Part shown: positions 7,977-16,733 of the stretch, piece after piece
Layout of the letters: each line of letters starts with the position of its first letter
Numbering within the stretch: the stretch's first letter is position 1
Assembly (NCBI GenBank): GCA_905234995.1
Contig: CAJOJV010000004.1
Span: 1 to 63,727 of the forward strand
From: an uncultured Eubacterium sp.
Lineage (GTDB): Bacteria; Bacillota; Clostridia; Oscillospirales; Acutalibacteraceae
Direction: 5' to 3'
DNA: 63,727 nucleotides
Position numbers and translations under genes: made by a program
The notes under the pieces: generated by a model
What the model was told of the DNA's origin: nothing
The model's input: the letters and a program-made list of their open reading frames with translations, nothing else
The model's database searches: none

Positions 7977-8939
7977 CTATTTATCTTTATCGTTTTCAAA
8001 CTTTTCGTAAGCCTTAATTATCTCCTGAACGATACGGTGGCGCACGACGTCCTTTTCGGTAAACTTGCAAATCTCAATACCGTCAATATTTTTGAGAATG
8101 CGGATAACCTTTTTAAGACCCGATTTTTTACCAGTGGGCAAATCAATCTGAGTTATATCGCCCGTTACAACCATTTTTGAACGGAAGCCGAGGCGGGTTA
8201 AAAACATTTTCATCTGCTCGGGCGTGGTGTTTTGCGCCTCGTCAAGAATAATGAAGCTGTCATCAAGAGTTCTGCCGCGCATATAGGCAAGCGGAGCAAC
8301 CTCAATTGCGCCGCGCTCCTGATAACGCTGAAAGTTTTCTGCGCCGAGCATTTCAAAAAGCGCATCATAAAGCGGACGAAGATAAGGGTCAACCTTGCTC
8401 TGCAAATCGCCGGGAAGGAAGCCGAGCTTCTCCCCTGCTTCAACCGCGGGACGGGTGAGGATAATCTTATTAACCTCCTTTGCCCTGAACGCAGTTACCG
8501 CCATGGCAACGGCAAGATAGGTTTTACCCGTGCCGGCAGGACCGATGCCGAAGGTGATCGTGTTTTTATCAATCGCCTCGCAATACTTTTTCTGCCCAAG
8601 GGTTTTGGGCTTAATCGGTCTGCCCTTTGCGGTTATGCAGATTGAATCCGTAGCCATCGTTGCAAGCTTGCCCTCGTTGCCCTCTTTAACAAGGGACAGC
8701 ACGTAGCGGATATTCTGGTCCGACAGGGTTTCGCCCTTATTAATCAGCACAAGAAGGCTGTTGAGCGCGCGCACTGCGAGAGAAACGTTTTCCGCCTTGC
8801 CGACAACCTTCAAATCGCTTCCCCTGCTGATAACGGAAACGTTGAATTCCTTTTCAACGAGCTTTATATTTTCATCAAACGAGCCGAAGAGGCTTACCGC
8901 CTGCTCCATAGCATCAAAGCTGATAATTTGTTCTATCAT
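7977..8939 (-). CDS. phoH: PhoH-family ATPase
   Basis: A 320-residue PhoH-like protein (YbeZ type), an ATPase related to superfamily 1 helicases that partners YbeY. Walker A GPAGTGKT lies near residue 134 and the acidic motif FIILDEAQN near 238. An N-terminal KH-like segment of about 100 residues precedes the ATPase core. The ATG at 8939 is chosen because AGGAG sits 8 nt upstream. It starts just after the CBS-protein stop at 8944. Confidence 0.95.
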   Translation of the reverse strand: MIEQIISFDAMEQAVSLFGSFDENIKLVEKEFNVSVISRGSDLKVVGKAENVSLAVRALNSLLVLINKGETLSDQNIRYVLSLVKEGNEGKLATMATDSICITAKGRPIKPKTLGQKKYCEAIDKNTITFGIGPAGTGKTYLAVAMAVTAFRAKEVNKIILTRPAVEAGEKLGFLPGDLQSKVDPYLRPLYDALFEMLGAENFQRYQERGAIEVAPLAYMRGRTLDDSFIILDEAQNTTPEQMKMFLTRLGFRSKMVVTGDITQIDLPTGKKSGLKKVIRILKNIDGIEICKFTEKDVVRHRIVQEIIKAYEKFENDKDK

Positions 8940-8943
8940 CAAA

Positions 8944-9747
8944 TTAACTCCTGTTAATCGTTATTTTTATGCGTTCAAGCCGCCTGTCAAGCACCTCAAG
9001 CACAGTGAATTTCAGGTTTTCATATTCGACGGAAACGCCGCTGCTTTTTTCATCGGGAAGATAGCCGAGCAGATTAATAACGAAACCTGCAAGCGTATCG
9101 TAATCCCCCTCCGGAAGCTCAACGCCGAGAGCGTTTGAGGCATCCTCAATATCAACGGTGCCGTAAATAATGAAGGTGTTTTCATCAAGCTGCTGGATTT
9201 CAGCCTCCTCATCGTCATACTCATCCTGAATATTGCCGACGATGCTTTCAAGAATATCCTCCATCGTAACGAGGCCTGCCGTGCCGCCGTATTCATCAAC
9301 CACAATTGCAAGCTGAATTCGGCTTTCCGTCATCTGAGCAAAAAGACGGCCGCAGGAAATCGTTTCGGGAACGAAAAGCGGCTCGCGCAAATAATCCGTT
9401 ATGCTTTCATCATCGGAGATTTTCGTGCCGATAAATTTAAGCAAATCCTTAACGTAAATTATGCCTATAATATCGTCCAAATCCTCGTGAAAAACGGGTA
9501 TACGGGAGCAGCCGTTTTCAATGGAAATATTTGCAACCTCCTGAAGCGTTGCGTCATCAGGCGCAGCCTCGATATCCGTGCGGTGAGTCATAATATCCCC
9601 TGCGTTAATATCGTCAAATTCGAAGATATTATTAATCATCTTGCGCTGAGAATCCTTAAGCTCGCCGACCTCTTCATCCTCATCAACAAGCTGCTTGATT
9701 TCCTCCTCGGTGGAACTCTTTTTAAAGCGTTTTAAAAAACTTGCCAT
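8944..9747 (-). CDS. CBS-pair/CorC_HlyC domain protein
   Basis: A 267-residue cytosolic protein of the CorC/YbeX (hemolysin-C-like) type. A tandem CBS pair spans about residues 50-175 (DIMTHRTDI, VVDEYGGTAGLVTMEDI) and a C-terminal CorC_HlyC domain about 185-262. The membrane DUF21 domain found in CNNM/HlyC transporters is absent, as in E. coli YbeX. The link to phoH-ybeY-era suggests a role around ribosome biogenesis or Mg2+ homeostasis. It is the first gene of the operon and has its own promoter. Confidence 0.9.
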   Translation of the reverse strand: MASFLKRFKKSSTEEEIKQLVDEDEEVGELKDSQRKMINNIFEFDDINAGDIMTHRTDIEAAPDDATLQEVANISIENGCSRIPVFHEDLDDIIGIIYVKDLLKFIGTKISDDESITDYLREPLFVPETISCGRLFAQMTESRIQLAIVVDEYGGTAGLVTMEDILESIVGNIQDEYDDEEAEIQQLDENTFIIYGTVDIEDASNALGVELPEGDYDTLAGFVINLLGYLPDEKSSGVSVEYENLKFTVLEVLDRRLERIKITINRS

Positions 9748-9787
9748 AAAGGCAAAACCCTCCGTTAAATAAAAATATTCAGAAGAT

Positions 9788-9816
9788 ATTATATACTCTT
9801 TTAAAATATTTGTAAA
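9788..9816 (-). promoter_or_regulatory. Promoter of the CBS-phoH-ybeY-era-recO-mutS2 operon
   Basis: On the minus strand TTTACA (9811-9816), a 17-nt spacer and TATAAT (9788-9793), about 40 nt upstream of the first gene. Confidence 0.78.
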
Positions 9817-9821
9817 GAGTC

Positions 9822-9850
9822 TTGAAATATTCAGTCTAGAATTCTATAAT
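9822..9850 (+). promoter_or_regulatory. Promoter of the FkbM methyltransferase-mscS unit
   Basis: TTGAAA (9822-9827), a 17-nt spacer and TATAAT (9845-9850). It is back to back with the minus-strand promoter at 9788-9816. Confidence 0.75.
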
Positions 9851-9877
9851 AATTTTATTAAAGCTTTGGAGATTTCA

Positions 9878-10936
9878 ATGAAATTAGAGATTAATGAAAC
9901 CGACTGCTGGGAATTCCTGAAAAATGACGGAAAGCCCGTGGTCGTTTACGGAATGGGAAACGCCGCGGAAAGAATTATAAAAATTCTGAATGAAAACGGA
10001 ATTGAGGTTGCCGATATTTTTGCAAGCGACGAGTTTGTGAGGGGGCATTCCTTTCTTGGATACAGGGTGCTGAAATACAGCGAGGTTTGCGAAAAGCACA
10101 AGGACTTCAACATCGTGCTTGCATTTGCAACCCGCCTTGAGGATGTGCTTGAGAGAATCAAACGCATTGATTCCGAGCACGGCGTTATTGCGCCCGATAT
10201 TCCCGTTGCGGGCGGCGGACTGTTTACAAGAGCATATTTTGAGGAAAACAGAGAAAAATTTGAGCTTGTTTTTGACAGGCTTGCCGATGACGAAAGCAGA
10301 AGGGTTTACCAAAATGTGCTGAATTTCAAAATCAGTGGTAAAGTCAAATACCTTTACAGCTCGACTGAAGGGAGCAAGGATAGTATCTACCGTGATATTC
10401 TGCAGCTTTCAGACAACGAAAGCATCGTTGACGCGGGTGCCTATGACGGCGACACAATCCGAGAGTTTACGCGGTTTTGCGGCAATTCTTACAAGCACAT
10501 ATTTGCCCTTGAGCCCGATGCCAAAAACTTTGCAAAGCTGACAAGAAATACGGAGGGTATGCAAGGTGTTTCCCTTTACAACCTCGGCGCATGGAATAAG
10601 CGCGATACGCTGATGTTTTCCAAAAAGGCTGGCAGAAATTCCCGCCTTTCCGGCGAGGGCGTGCCCGTTGAGGTTTGCGATATTGACAGCCTGATTGACG
10701 AGGAGATTACCCTTATAAAAATGGACATTGAGGGTGCCGAAATGAAGGCGCTTGAGGGCTGTGAAAAAACCATAAAAAAGTATTCGCCGAAGCTATATAT
10801 CTGCGCTTACCACAGAAACGAGGATATGTTTGCCCTGCCGCTTATGATTTGGGAATACAATCCGAATTATAAGATATATTTCAGACATTCACCGTATATC
10901 CCCGCCTGGGAAAGCAATTTTTACTGCACGATCTGA
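9878..10936 (+). CDS. FkbM-family SAM-dependent methyltransferase
   Basis: A 352-residue protein with two parts. The N-terminal 130 residues begin with a nucleotide-binding-like segment (PVVVYGMGNAAERI). The C-terminal half is an FkbM-type methyltransferase with a SAM-binding VDAGAYDGDT, an acidic EPD after strand 2 and the family signature LIKMDIEGAEMKALEG. FkbM enzymes usually O-methylate sugars or polyketides; the substrate is unknown here. The ATG at 9878 is preferred to the upstream TTG because TTGGAG is its ribosome binding site. It is followed 11 nt later by mscS. Confidence 0.85.
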   Translation: MKLEINETDCWEFLKNDGKPVVVYGMGNAAERIIKILNENGIEVADIFASDEFVRGHSFLGYRVLKYSEVCEKHKDFNIVLAFATRLEDVLERIKRIDSEHGVIAPDIPVAGGGLFTRAYFEENREKFELVFDRLADDESRRVYQNVLNFKISGKVKYLYSSTEGSKDSIYRDILQLSDNESIVDAGAYDGDTIREFTRFCGNSYKHIFALEPDAKNFAKLTRNTEGMQGVSLYNLGAWNKRDTLMFSKKAGRNSRLSGEGVPVEVCDIDSLIDEEITLIKMDIEGAEMKALEGCEKTIKKYSPKLYICAYHRNEDMFALPLMIWEYNPNYKIYFRHSPYIPAWESNFYCTI

Positions 10937-10947
10937 AAGGAGATAAT

Positions 10948-12003
10948 ATGATAGAAAACATTAACAAAATTATTGAGAGGCTGACCGAATGGCAGCCGTA
11001 CATCAACATCGGGCTCGGCGTTATTATTTTTGCGCTGCTGTTTATTTTCAGAAACGTGATTGCAAAGAGCATTCTTTCCTTTGCGGCAAAAATCTTTTTC
11101 CTGAAAAAGCCCGAGCTTAAGGACGGCTTTAAGCAAAGCCTGCTGCGCCCGGTTTCAATATTCATCTGCACTCTGGGCTTATTCATCGGAATTTACATCA
11201 ATATTCACAAGCCGATTGTTTTAAACTGCTTTAAGATATTCACCATTCTGATTATCTGCTGGTGCATTATCTCATACGTTTCCGAAAACCTGAATGCGTT
11301 TTTCAGCGCAAGAGAGGCTGACCCGAGGGTTAATTCCGTTGCGGTGAAATTCATTTCGAACATTCTAAAGGTGCTGACGATTTCAATTGCAATCGTTATG
11401 ATTGTTTCGGAAATGGGTTATAACATCAATGGGCTGATTACGGGACTCGGAGTCGGCGGACTTGCAATTTCCCTTGCAGCTCAGGATTCGCTGAAAAACC
11501 TTATAGCGGGCTTTTTCATTATTTTTGACAAGCCCTTTGACGTTGGCGACCTTATTGAAACGAGCGAGGTTCAGGGCGTTGTTGAAGACATTACAATGCG
11601 CTCTACACGCTTAAGGCAGCTTAACGGTAGCCCCGTGACCGTGCCTAACTCAAAGCTTTCCGAGGCTAACATTGCAAACCTTTCCCGCTTTGTTGAAAGG
11701 GTTATCAATTTCAAAATCGGACTTGTTTATTCAACTGATGAAAAAACAATTCTTAAGTGCGAGGAAGAACTCAGAGCATTTCTTCTGGCTCAGCCGACTA
11801 TCAGCGAGCGTAACCTGAGAGTTTGTTTTAACGAATATGCAGACAGCTCCTTAAATATCGAAATCCGTTGCCACACAAGCACGATAGATTATGAGGATTA
11901 CAATATGCTGGTTGAAAAAATCAACCTTGAAATCAAGCGTATTGTTGAGAAAAACGGCGCAGAATTTGCTTACCCGACCACAAGCGTTATTATTGAAAAA
12001 TAG
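10948..12003 (+). CDS. MscS-family mechanosensitive ion channel
   Basis: A 351-residue small-conductance mechanosensitive channel, which releases solutes on hypo-osmotic shock. Membrane segments lie at about residues 20-45, 65-90 and 95-115. The pore helix has a Gly/Ala-rich run (GLGVGGLAISLAAQDSLKN), then the MscS beta domain (FDKPFDVGDLIE, TMRSTRLR, VPNSKL) and a C-terminal alpha/beta domain. AAAGGAGA precedes the ATG. Confidence 0.93.
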   Translation: MIENINKIIERLTEWQPYINIGLGVIIFALLFIFRNVIAKSILSFAAKIFFLKKPELKDGFKQSLLRPVSIFICTLGLFIGIYINIHKPIVLNCFKIFTILIICWCIISYVSENLNAFFSAREADPRVNSVAVKFISNILKVLTISIAIVMIVSEMGYNINGLITGLGVGGLAISLAAQDSLKNLIAGFFIIFDKPFDVGDLIETSEVQGVVEDITMRSTRLRQLNGSPVTVPNSKLSEANIANLSRFVERVINFKIGLVYSTDEKTILKCEEELRAFLLAQPTISERNLRVCFNEYADSSLNIEIRCHTSTIDYEDYNMLVEKINLEIKRIVEKNGAEFAYPTTSVIIEK

Positions 12004-12087
12004 TGATCAGTGACCAGTGACCAGTGGACAGTTAACGGTCGCTGCGCTCCGATTGTATTCGGGCAGGCGCAGAGACCTGCCCCTACA
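12004..12087. repeat. TGGTCAGT-type repeat with GC-rich hairpin ending CTACA
   Basis: TGATCAGTGACCAGTGACCAG-like tandem units (12004-12036) are followed by a segment whose hairpin GGGCAGG (12061-12067) / CCTGCCC (12076-12082) ends in CCTACA. The composite matches those at 743-801 and 23031-23090; the CTACA end matches the hairpins at 30147 and 30200. No gene is visible between 12004 and 12248. Confidence 0.6.
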
Positions 12088-12163
12088 AATTTATGTTATT
12101 TTATTTTGTCGCAAAGTGATAAACCAATAACTCCGAATTCCGCATTTCGAATTAAGAAAAGGC

Positions 12164-12200
12164 AAACCCGCAGAGCTTACGCCCTGCGGGTTTTAAAAAT
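12164..12200. terminator. Bidirectional rho-independent terminator
   Basis: AAACCCGCAG (12164-12173) pairs with CTGCGGGTTT (12184-12193), flanked by A- and T-rich sequence. It sits between the convergent mscS and GPH symporter genes. Confidence 0.8.
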
Positions 12201-12248
12201 AAGTAAGAAGGAAGTAATGAGGTTTCAAACCTCTTAAATGCTGATTAA

Positions 12249-13838
12249 TTATTCTGCCTCTTCAGCAGCCTCGTCCGAGCCGCCCTTTCTCTTTTCAACG
12301 AGAGCCTCAAGCATATCCTTGTGCTCTGCGTCGGTCATTCCGTATTTTTTCATAGGAAGTGCGGAAAGAAGCATACCCGCTGCAATCGGGATTGAAATAA
12401 GGAAGAACATTGCTGCTGCATACTTGCCGTTATCAATCTGATAGAAATGCTCTCCCTGAGTAAGTCTGTAATTGATATCGTCAAGGTTTTTGTCAGAGAA
12501 TTTTACAACTGAATATACAACGCCCTGAATAACTGCAGCGATACCGCCAGAAAGCTTTGTGAGGAAGCTCTGGCCTGAGAAGAATACGCCGTCCGGACGA
12601 TAGCCCTTATGATATTCCTCATAGTCCACGCAGTCTGCAATCATAATAGACTGCATAACGTTTATACCGCCCATTGAAGCAGAAGCCAAGCCGATGCAGA
12701 TTGCAGTGATAACAACGCCTGCCCAACCGAGGAGGTTGCCCTTGAAAACAAGATATACAACGAAAATCAACACATACGGAACGGCGCCTGCAACGCTGAA
12801 GAAATTATAAATCTTTGTGTTTTCAAATTTCTTAACGAGCATCGGAGTGATTGCCATTGCAGCAAATTGCGGAACGAATACTGCGATGCCTATAATAGCA
12901 ATCTTAACTATTCTTAAGCCGTTATCAAACTTGAAGGCATTTTCCATCAAGTTATTATCAGTATAGTAATAAAGCATAAGCGGCATTGCAAGAAGCATAA
13001 GAAGCTGAAGCGGGCTTCTGAGAACGCCTGAAATAAGAATCTGGCGGAAAGGCAGGCAGCCCCACATAATCTTAAAGTTTTCTACAATGCCTCTCTTATC
13101 CTCGGCATCGCCGGGAACGCGCTCGCGCGTTACAAGACCTGCAACCTCAAAAAAGATTGTTGCAACAACGGTTACTACAATAACAGTGAAAATCCACGCA
13201 GCCTTTTTAGCCTCGTTATTAGCAACCTGCTGAGTTATTTCGCCTGCTGCAACCATAGCGTCATACTTAGGCGCAAACATTTTTGTGAACGCATCGGGAA
13301 TAAACGCAATAACCGTGCCTATTCCTCCAACGCCTGCCGCCATACGTGCAAGACCGATAATCTTTGCACGGTCATCCTGGTCCTCCGTCATAAGCGAGGT
13401 AATGCCCCAGAGCGGAATATCGCAAACCGTGAACAGCATACCCCAAATAATATACGAAGCTGCAGCCCATGCAATAATGAGAGCCTGACTTGCTCCCGGG
13501 TTTGTATAAATCCCGTTAACGAAGCAAAGAATTGTAAACGCCCCGATAATTACTGGGAAGAAAATAAGATAAGGTCTGCACTTACCCCATTTTGTATGCG
13601 TTCTGTCAACAATCGTGCCCATCATCGGGTCATTGATTGCATCCCAAATTCTTGCTGCAAAGATAATTGCGCTTACTACACCTGCGGGAATATAAAGCAC
13701 CGTGCCGAGGTATATGCTTACAAGACCTGCGGCAATAACCTGATAAATAAGGTTTTGACCGAACATTCCGACAAGGTAGCCGAAAAGCTCGCCTTTAGTA
13801 TAGGTGTTTCTTGAAATTTTAGTTGCTTTTTCGCCCAT
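12249..13838 (-). CDS. GPH-family sugar:cation symporter
   Basis: A 529-residue MFS transporter of the glycoside-pentoside-hexuronide (MelB-like) family with about 12 membrane segments. Diagnostic features are the early AARIWDAINDPMMG segment, which carries the cation-site acidic residues, and DRTHTKWGKCRPY in the first cytoplasmic loop. The ATG at 13838 is chosen over 13856 because AAAGGAG lies seven bases upstream. The C-terminus is acidic. It follows a sialidase-like gene on the same strand but has its own promoter in the 136-nt gap, so uptake of a released sugar or glycoside is a reasonable but unproven role. Confidence 0.88.
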   Translation of the reverse strand: MGEKATKISRNTYTKGELFGYLVGMFGQNLIYQVIAAGLVSIYLGTVLYIPAGVVSAIIFAARIWDAINDPMMGTIVDRTHTKWGKCRPYLIFFPVIIGAFTILCFVNGIYTNPGASQALIIAWAAASYIIWGMLFTVCDIPLWGITSLMTEDQDDRAKIIGLARMAAGVGGIGTVIAFIPDAFTKMFAPKYDAMVAAGEITQQVANNEAKKAAWIFTVIVVTVVATIFFEVAGLVTRERVPGDAEDKRGIVENFKIMWGCLPFRQILISGVLRSPLQLLMLLAMPLMLYYYTDNNLMENAFKFDNGLRIVKIAIIGIAVFVPQFAAMAITPMLVKKFENTKIYNFFSVAGAVPYVLIFVVYLVFKGNLLGWAGVVITAICIGLASASMGGINVMQSIMIADCVDYEEYHKGYRPDGVFFSGQSFLTKLSGGIAAVIQGVVYSVVKFSDKNLDDINYRLTQGEHFYQIDNGKYAAAMFFLISIPIAAGMLLSALPMKKYGMTDAEHKDMLEALVEKRKGGSDEAAEEAE

Positions 13839-13869
13839 ACTTTTTCTCCTTTGCATTCTACTTTATTTT

Positions 13870-13898
13870 ATTATAAAACATTGCTAAAACAAAAACAA
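13870..13898 (-). promoter_or_regulatory. Promoter of the GPH symporter
   Basis: On the minus strand TTGTTT (13893-13898), a 17-nt spacer and TATAAT (13870-13875), 32 nt before the start codon. Confidence 0.6.
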
Positions 13899-13974
13899 TT
13901 AATAAAAGCGCCAAAGATTATCCGTCTGTAATGTGAATAATGACCCGACTTTGTTAACAGAATGTTAACACGGC

Positions 13975-15306
13975 TTAAAATTCAAGCTTAAAGGTTTTGA
14001 ATTCTATGTAGCTGCTGGGCTGTGATTCATAAAGCACGCCAACGGTTTTATCATCAAGCTTTGCAAGGCAGGAATAGCCAAAGAAGCCGTCGTTAACTAC
14101 AATATCCCTGAACCAGTCAATATGCGAAAACCTGCCGTTAACGCGCCTGAGCTTGCCGACGGAGATAACGCCGTCCTCCCTGTCGCTCCCGCTCGGGTGT
14201 GAGCAGAGCACGTAATCACCGACCTGCAGCACACTTTTCTGGCACTGCGGCGCAAGCAACGCGGTGGGCTTTGCCTTGAGCCAGCTTTTGGCGCCGTTTG
14301 CAGAATATGAAACGGGAGTTTTGCCGTATTTCTTCTGAGTGCCGAGTCCGAGCAAGGTGCCGTCAGGCGCTTCAACGAGCTGCCACTCGCCGCTGTTTTC
14401 GCAATAGGGATTTCTTATCATTCTGTGCCAGCTTTCGCCGTTATCAATGCTGAAAACGGAGAAGCTCTGCCCTTTTTCGGAATAAAGCGGGATAACGATT
14501 CTGCCGTCCTTTGTGGTGATTCCCGTGCCTGCGGTTACGCCGACGTAAGCGCCGTCCGTTTCGGCAAGGAGCATACTCGTGATATCCTTAGGCTCGCTCC
14601 AGCTGACGCCGTTATCCGTGCTTTTGAGCATAAAAACGTAGCCGCGCTTGGGCGCCTTAAGCGGAGCGCCGAAGGTTGTTTTTGCGCCGAATTCGTTTTT
14701 ACCCATCGCGCCGTTGAGATATATGTTGCCCATATACTCTCCCCTGCGGTAAAGCTCGCCAAGGCGGCGAACCGTATAATCCGTGGGGTTTTTATGGTTA
14801 TCAAGCACGTCGCCGCTTTCAAGAATATAATAAAAATTGCCGTCCCTGTCATAGATGAGTGGGCACATTTCATCGTCGCACATAGCGTATGGAATTTTCT
14901 TTTTATCAAGCAGCTGCTGATTGTGCGGACCCTTGCACTCGGGCCAGAAATTGACGAGCATAATAACGTCGCCGTTTGGGGCGACCGCCATACACGGGTC
15001 AACGTAAAATGCAGAGGCATAGCTGCTTGCGCTTGCCTTGGTTTCACGCGCGGGAGGAGAGGCAATCGGTCTGACGGCAGTCCAGCTTTTGCCGCCGTCC
15101 GCACTGCGCCTGATTGCAAGCTCAATATACCCCCAGCCCTCGCCTGATGAGGCTCTGTCCGCAACGGCAATCAGGGTGCCGTTTGCATTAATGAGGCTCG
15201 GCTTGCGAAAGGCAATTCCTCCGTTTTCCGCAGTGCTTTGAGAGGCAAGCTCCTTTGCAAGAAAATCCTCGCTGCTGCCGCAGAAAACAAGAGTTGAGTT
15301 TTCCAT
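13975..15306 (-). CDS. Sialidase-like (BNR/Asp-box) protein
   Basis: A 443-residue six-bladed propeller of the sialidase (GH33-like) family. An FRKPSL sequence near residue 34 corresponds to the FRIP motif with its catalytic arginine. Four Asp boxes are visible: SADGGKSW, STDNGVSW, SIDNGESW and SANGAKSW. GH33 enzymes remove terminal sialic acid from glycans. There is no signal peptide or anchor, so it should act in the cytoplasm, perhaps on imported sialosides; the family also includes exo-glycosidases of other specificity and uncharacterised BNR proteins. No sialic-acid catabolic genes (nanA, nanE, nanK) are in the window. Confidence 0.78.
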   Translation of the reverse strand: MENSTLVFCGSSEDFLAKELASQSTAENGGIAFRKPSLINANGTLIAVADRASSGEGWGYIELAIRRSADGGKSWTAVRPIASPPARETKASASSYASAFYVDPCMAVAPNGDVIMLVNFWPECKGPHNQQLLDKKKIPYAMCDDEMCPLIYDRDGNFYYILESGDVLDNHKNPTDYTVRRLGELYRRGEYMGNIYLNGAMGKNEFGAKTTFGAPLKAPKRGYVFMLKSTDNGVSWSEPKDITSMLLAETDGAYVGVTAGTGITTKDGRIVIPLYSEKGQSFSVFSIDNGESWHRMIRNPYCENSGEWQLVEAPDGTLLGLGTQKKYGKTPVSYSANGAKSWLKAKPTALLAPQCQKSVLQVGDYVLCSHPSGSDREDGVISVGKLRRVNGRFSHIDWFRDIVVNDGFFGYSCLAKLDDKTVGVLYESQPSSYIEFKTFKLEF

Positions 15307-15392
15307 ATCATCAGCTCCAAAATCAATTATAAATATATAATAGCATATTTTAACCGAAAAGGAAATAACTTTAATAAATTTTTAATGCCCTA

Positions 15393-15421
15393 TTGCAAAT
15401 GAGGCGGAATTAATGTAAAAT
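15393..15421 (+). promoter_or_regulatory. Promoter of the iron-containing alcohol dehydrogenase
   Basis: TTGCAA (15393-15398), a 17-nt spacer and TAAAAT (15416-15421), about 40 nt before the start codon. Confidence 0.6.
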
Positions 15422-15459
15422 GTAAGGTGAAAATTTTATTGAAAAGGAGGTTTTTTGTG

Positions 15460-16665
15460 ATGCTTTGGGAACTGAAAAAATGCTGGTACAGAACCTATCA
15501 GACGGTTTTTAAGCTGGCTATGAATTTCATGGACTGGTCCGAGCCTCAGCTGCTTGAGGGCAACGGCTCCGTTTTAAGGCTTCCCGAATTCGTTAAGAGC
15601 AAGGGCGTTAACAAGGTGCTTGTTGTTACGGATAAGGGCCTTATGGGGCTTGGTCTTCTCAACCCTATGTTTGAAAAGCTGGACGAGGCAGGCGTTGAAT
15701 ACGTCGTTTATGACGAGGTTCAGCCGAACCCGACCATTCCCAACATTGAGGCAGCGCGCGAGCTTTACATAAAGAACGGCTGCCAGGGCTTTATCGCTTT
15801 CGGCGGCGGCTCTCCGATGGACTGCGCAAAGGCAGCGGCGGCAAGAGTTGTTAAGCCCAATCAGACCGTGCGCCAGATGCGCGGCTATCTTAAAGTTCAT
15901 AAAAAATTACCGCCCTTCTTTGCAGTGCCCACCACTGCGGGAACAGGCTCCGAAACTACGGTTGCTGCCGTTGTTTCCGACCCCGAAACGCACGAGAAAA
16001 ATGCAATCAACGACATCTGTCTTAGACCGAAATATGCAGTGCTTGACCCGGCTCTTACCGTAGGTCTGCCGCCGCACATTACATCAACAACAGGTATGGA
16101 TGCGCTTACTCACGCTGTTGAGGCTTACATCGGAAGAAGCAACACGAAGCAGACGAGGGAGCAGGCTGAAAAGGCGACGAAGCTTATCTTTGACAACGTT
16201 GAGGAGGCTTACAAAAACGGCAAAAACCTTGAGGCAAGGGCGAATATGCTTAAGGGCTCTTACTGGGCAGGCTGTGCGTTTACCCGCGCTTACGTTGGTT
16301 ACGTTCACGCGATTGCGCATAACCTCGGCGGTCTTTACGGCACGCCGCACGGGCTTGCAAACGCCGTTATTCTGCCCTACGTGCTTGAATGGTATGGCAG
16401 CTGCATTTATCCTCAGCTTGCAAAGCTTGCAGATATCGTTGGTATTACGGGCAGCGGCGAGGCTGAAAAGGCAACGAAGTTCATTGCTGAAATCAAGAGA
16501 ATGAACGCCGATATGAACATTCCTTCAACCTTTGATATGATTAAGGAGGAGGATTTGCCGACGCTGATTTCACGTGCTCTCAAAGAGGGCAACCCCGGAT
16601 ACCCCGTTCCGAAGATTATGAATTATCAGGATATGGAAGGCGTTATCCGCAGCTTTATGGCATAA
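15460..16665 (+). CDS. Iron-containing alcohol dehydrogenase
   Basis: A 401-residue group III (Fe-dependent) alcohol dehydrogenase, an NAD(P)H-dependent enzyme interconverting alcohols and aldehydes. The nucleotide-binding GGGSPMDCAKA, the PTTAGTGSETT loop and metal-ligand segments (LTHAVEAYIG, HAIAHNLGG, GTPHGLANA) are present. The ATG at 15460 has AAAGGAGG upstream; a GTG one codon earlier is also possible. The extended N-terminus (WELKKCWYRTYQ) resembles clostridial butanol/propanediol-type dehydrogenases. The substrate is not determinable; a fermentative redox role is likely. A weak hairpin without a T-run follows at about 16685-16710. Confidence 0.92.
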   Translation: MLWELKKCWYRTYQTVFKLAMNFMDWSEPQLLEGNGSVLRLPEFVKSKGVNKVLVVTDKGLMGLGLLNPMFEKLDEAGVEYVVYDEVQPNPTIPNIEAARELYIKNGCQGFIAFGGGSPMDCAKAAAARVVKPNQTVRQMRGYLKVHKKLPPFFAVPTTAGTGSETTVAAVVSDPETHEKNAINDICLRPKYAVLDPALTVGLPPHITSTTGMDALTHAVEAYIGRSNTKQTREQAEKATKLIFDNVEEAYKNGKNLEARANMLKGSYWAGCAFTRAYVGYVHAIAHNLGGLYGTPHGLANAVILPYVLEWYGSCIYPQLAKLADIVGITGSGEAEKATKFIAEIKRMNADMNIPSTFDMIKEEDLPTLISRALKEGNPGYPVPKIMNYQDMEGVIRSFMA

Positions 16666-16733
16666 ACTAATACTATTCATACGCAAAGCCCTTGGGAAAC
16701 CGAGGGCTTATGTATTAATAAGAAACTGATAAT

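Noticed and set aside
14425-15147. Long plus-strand frame of 240 residues opposite the sialidase gene
   Set aside because: The minus strand shows Asp boxes and an FRxP motif; the plus-strand translation has no coherent domain and is an antisense shadow.
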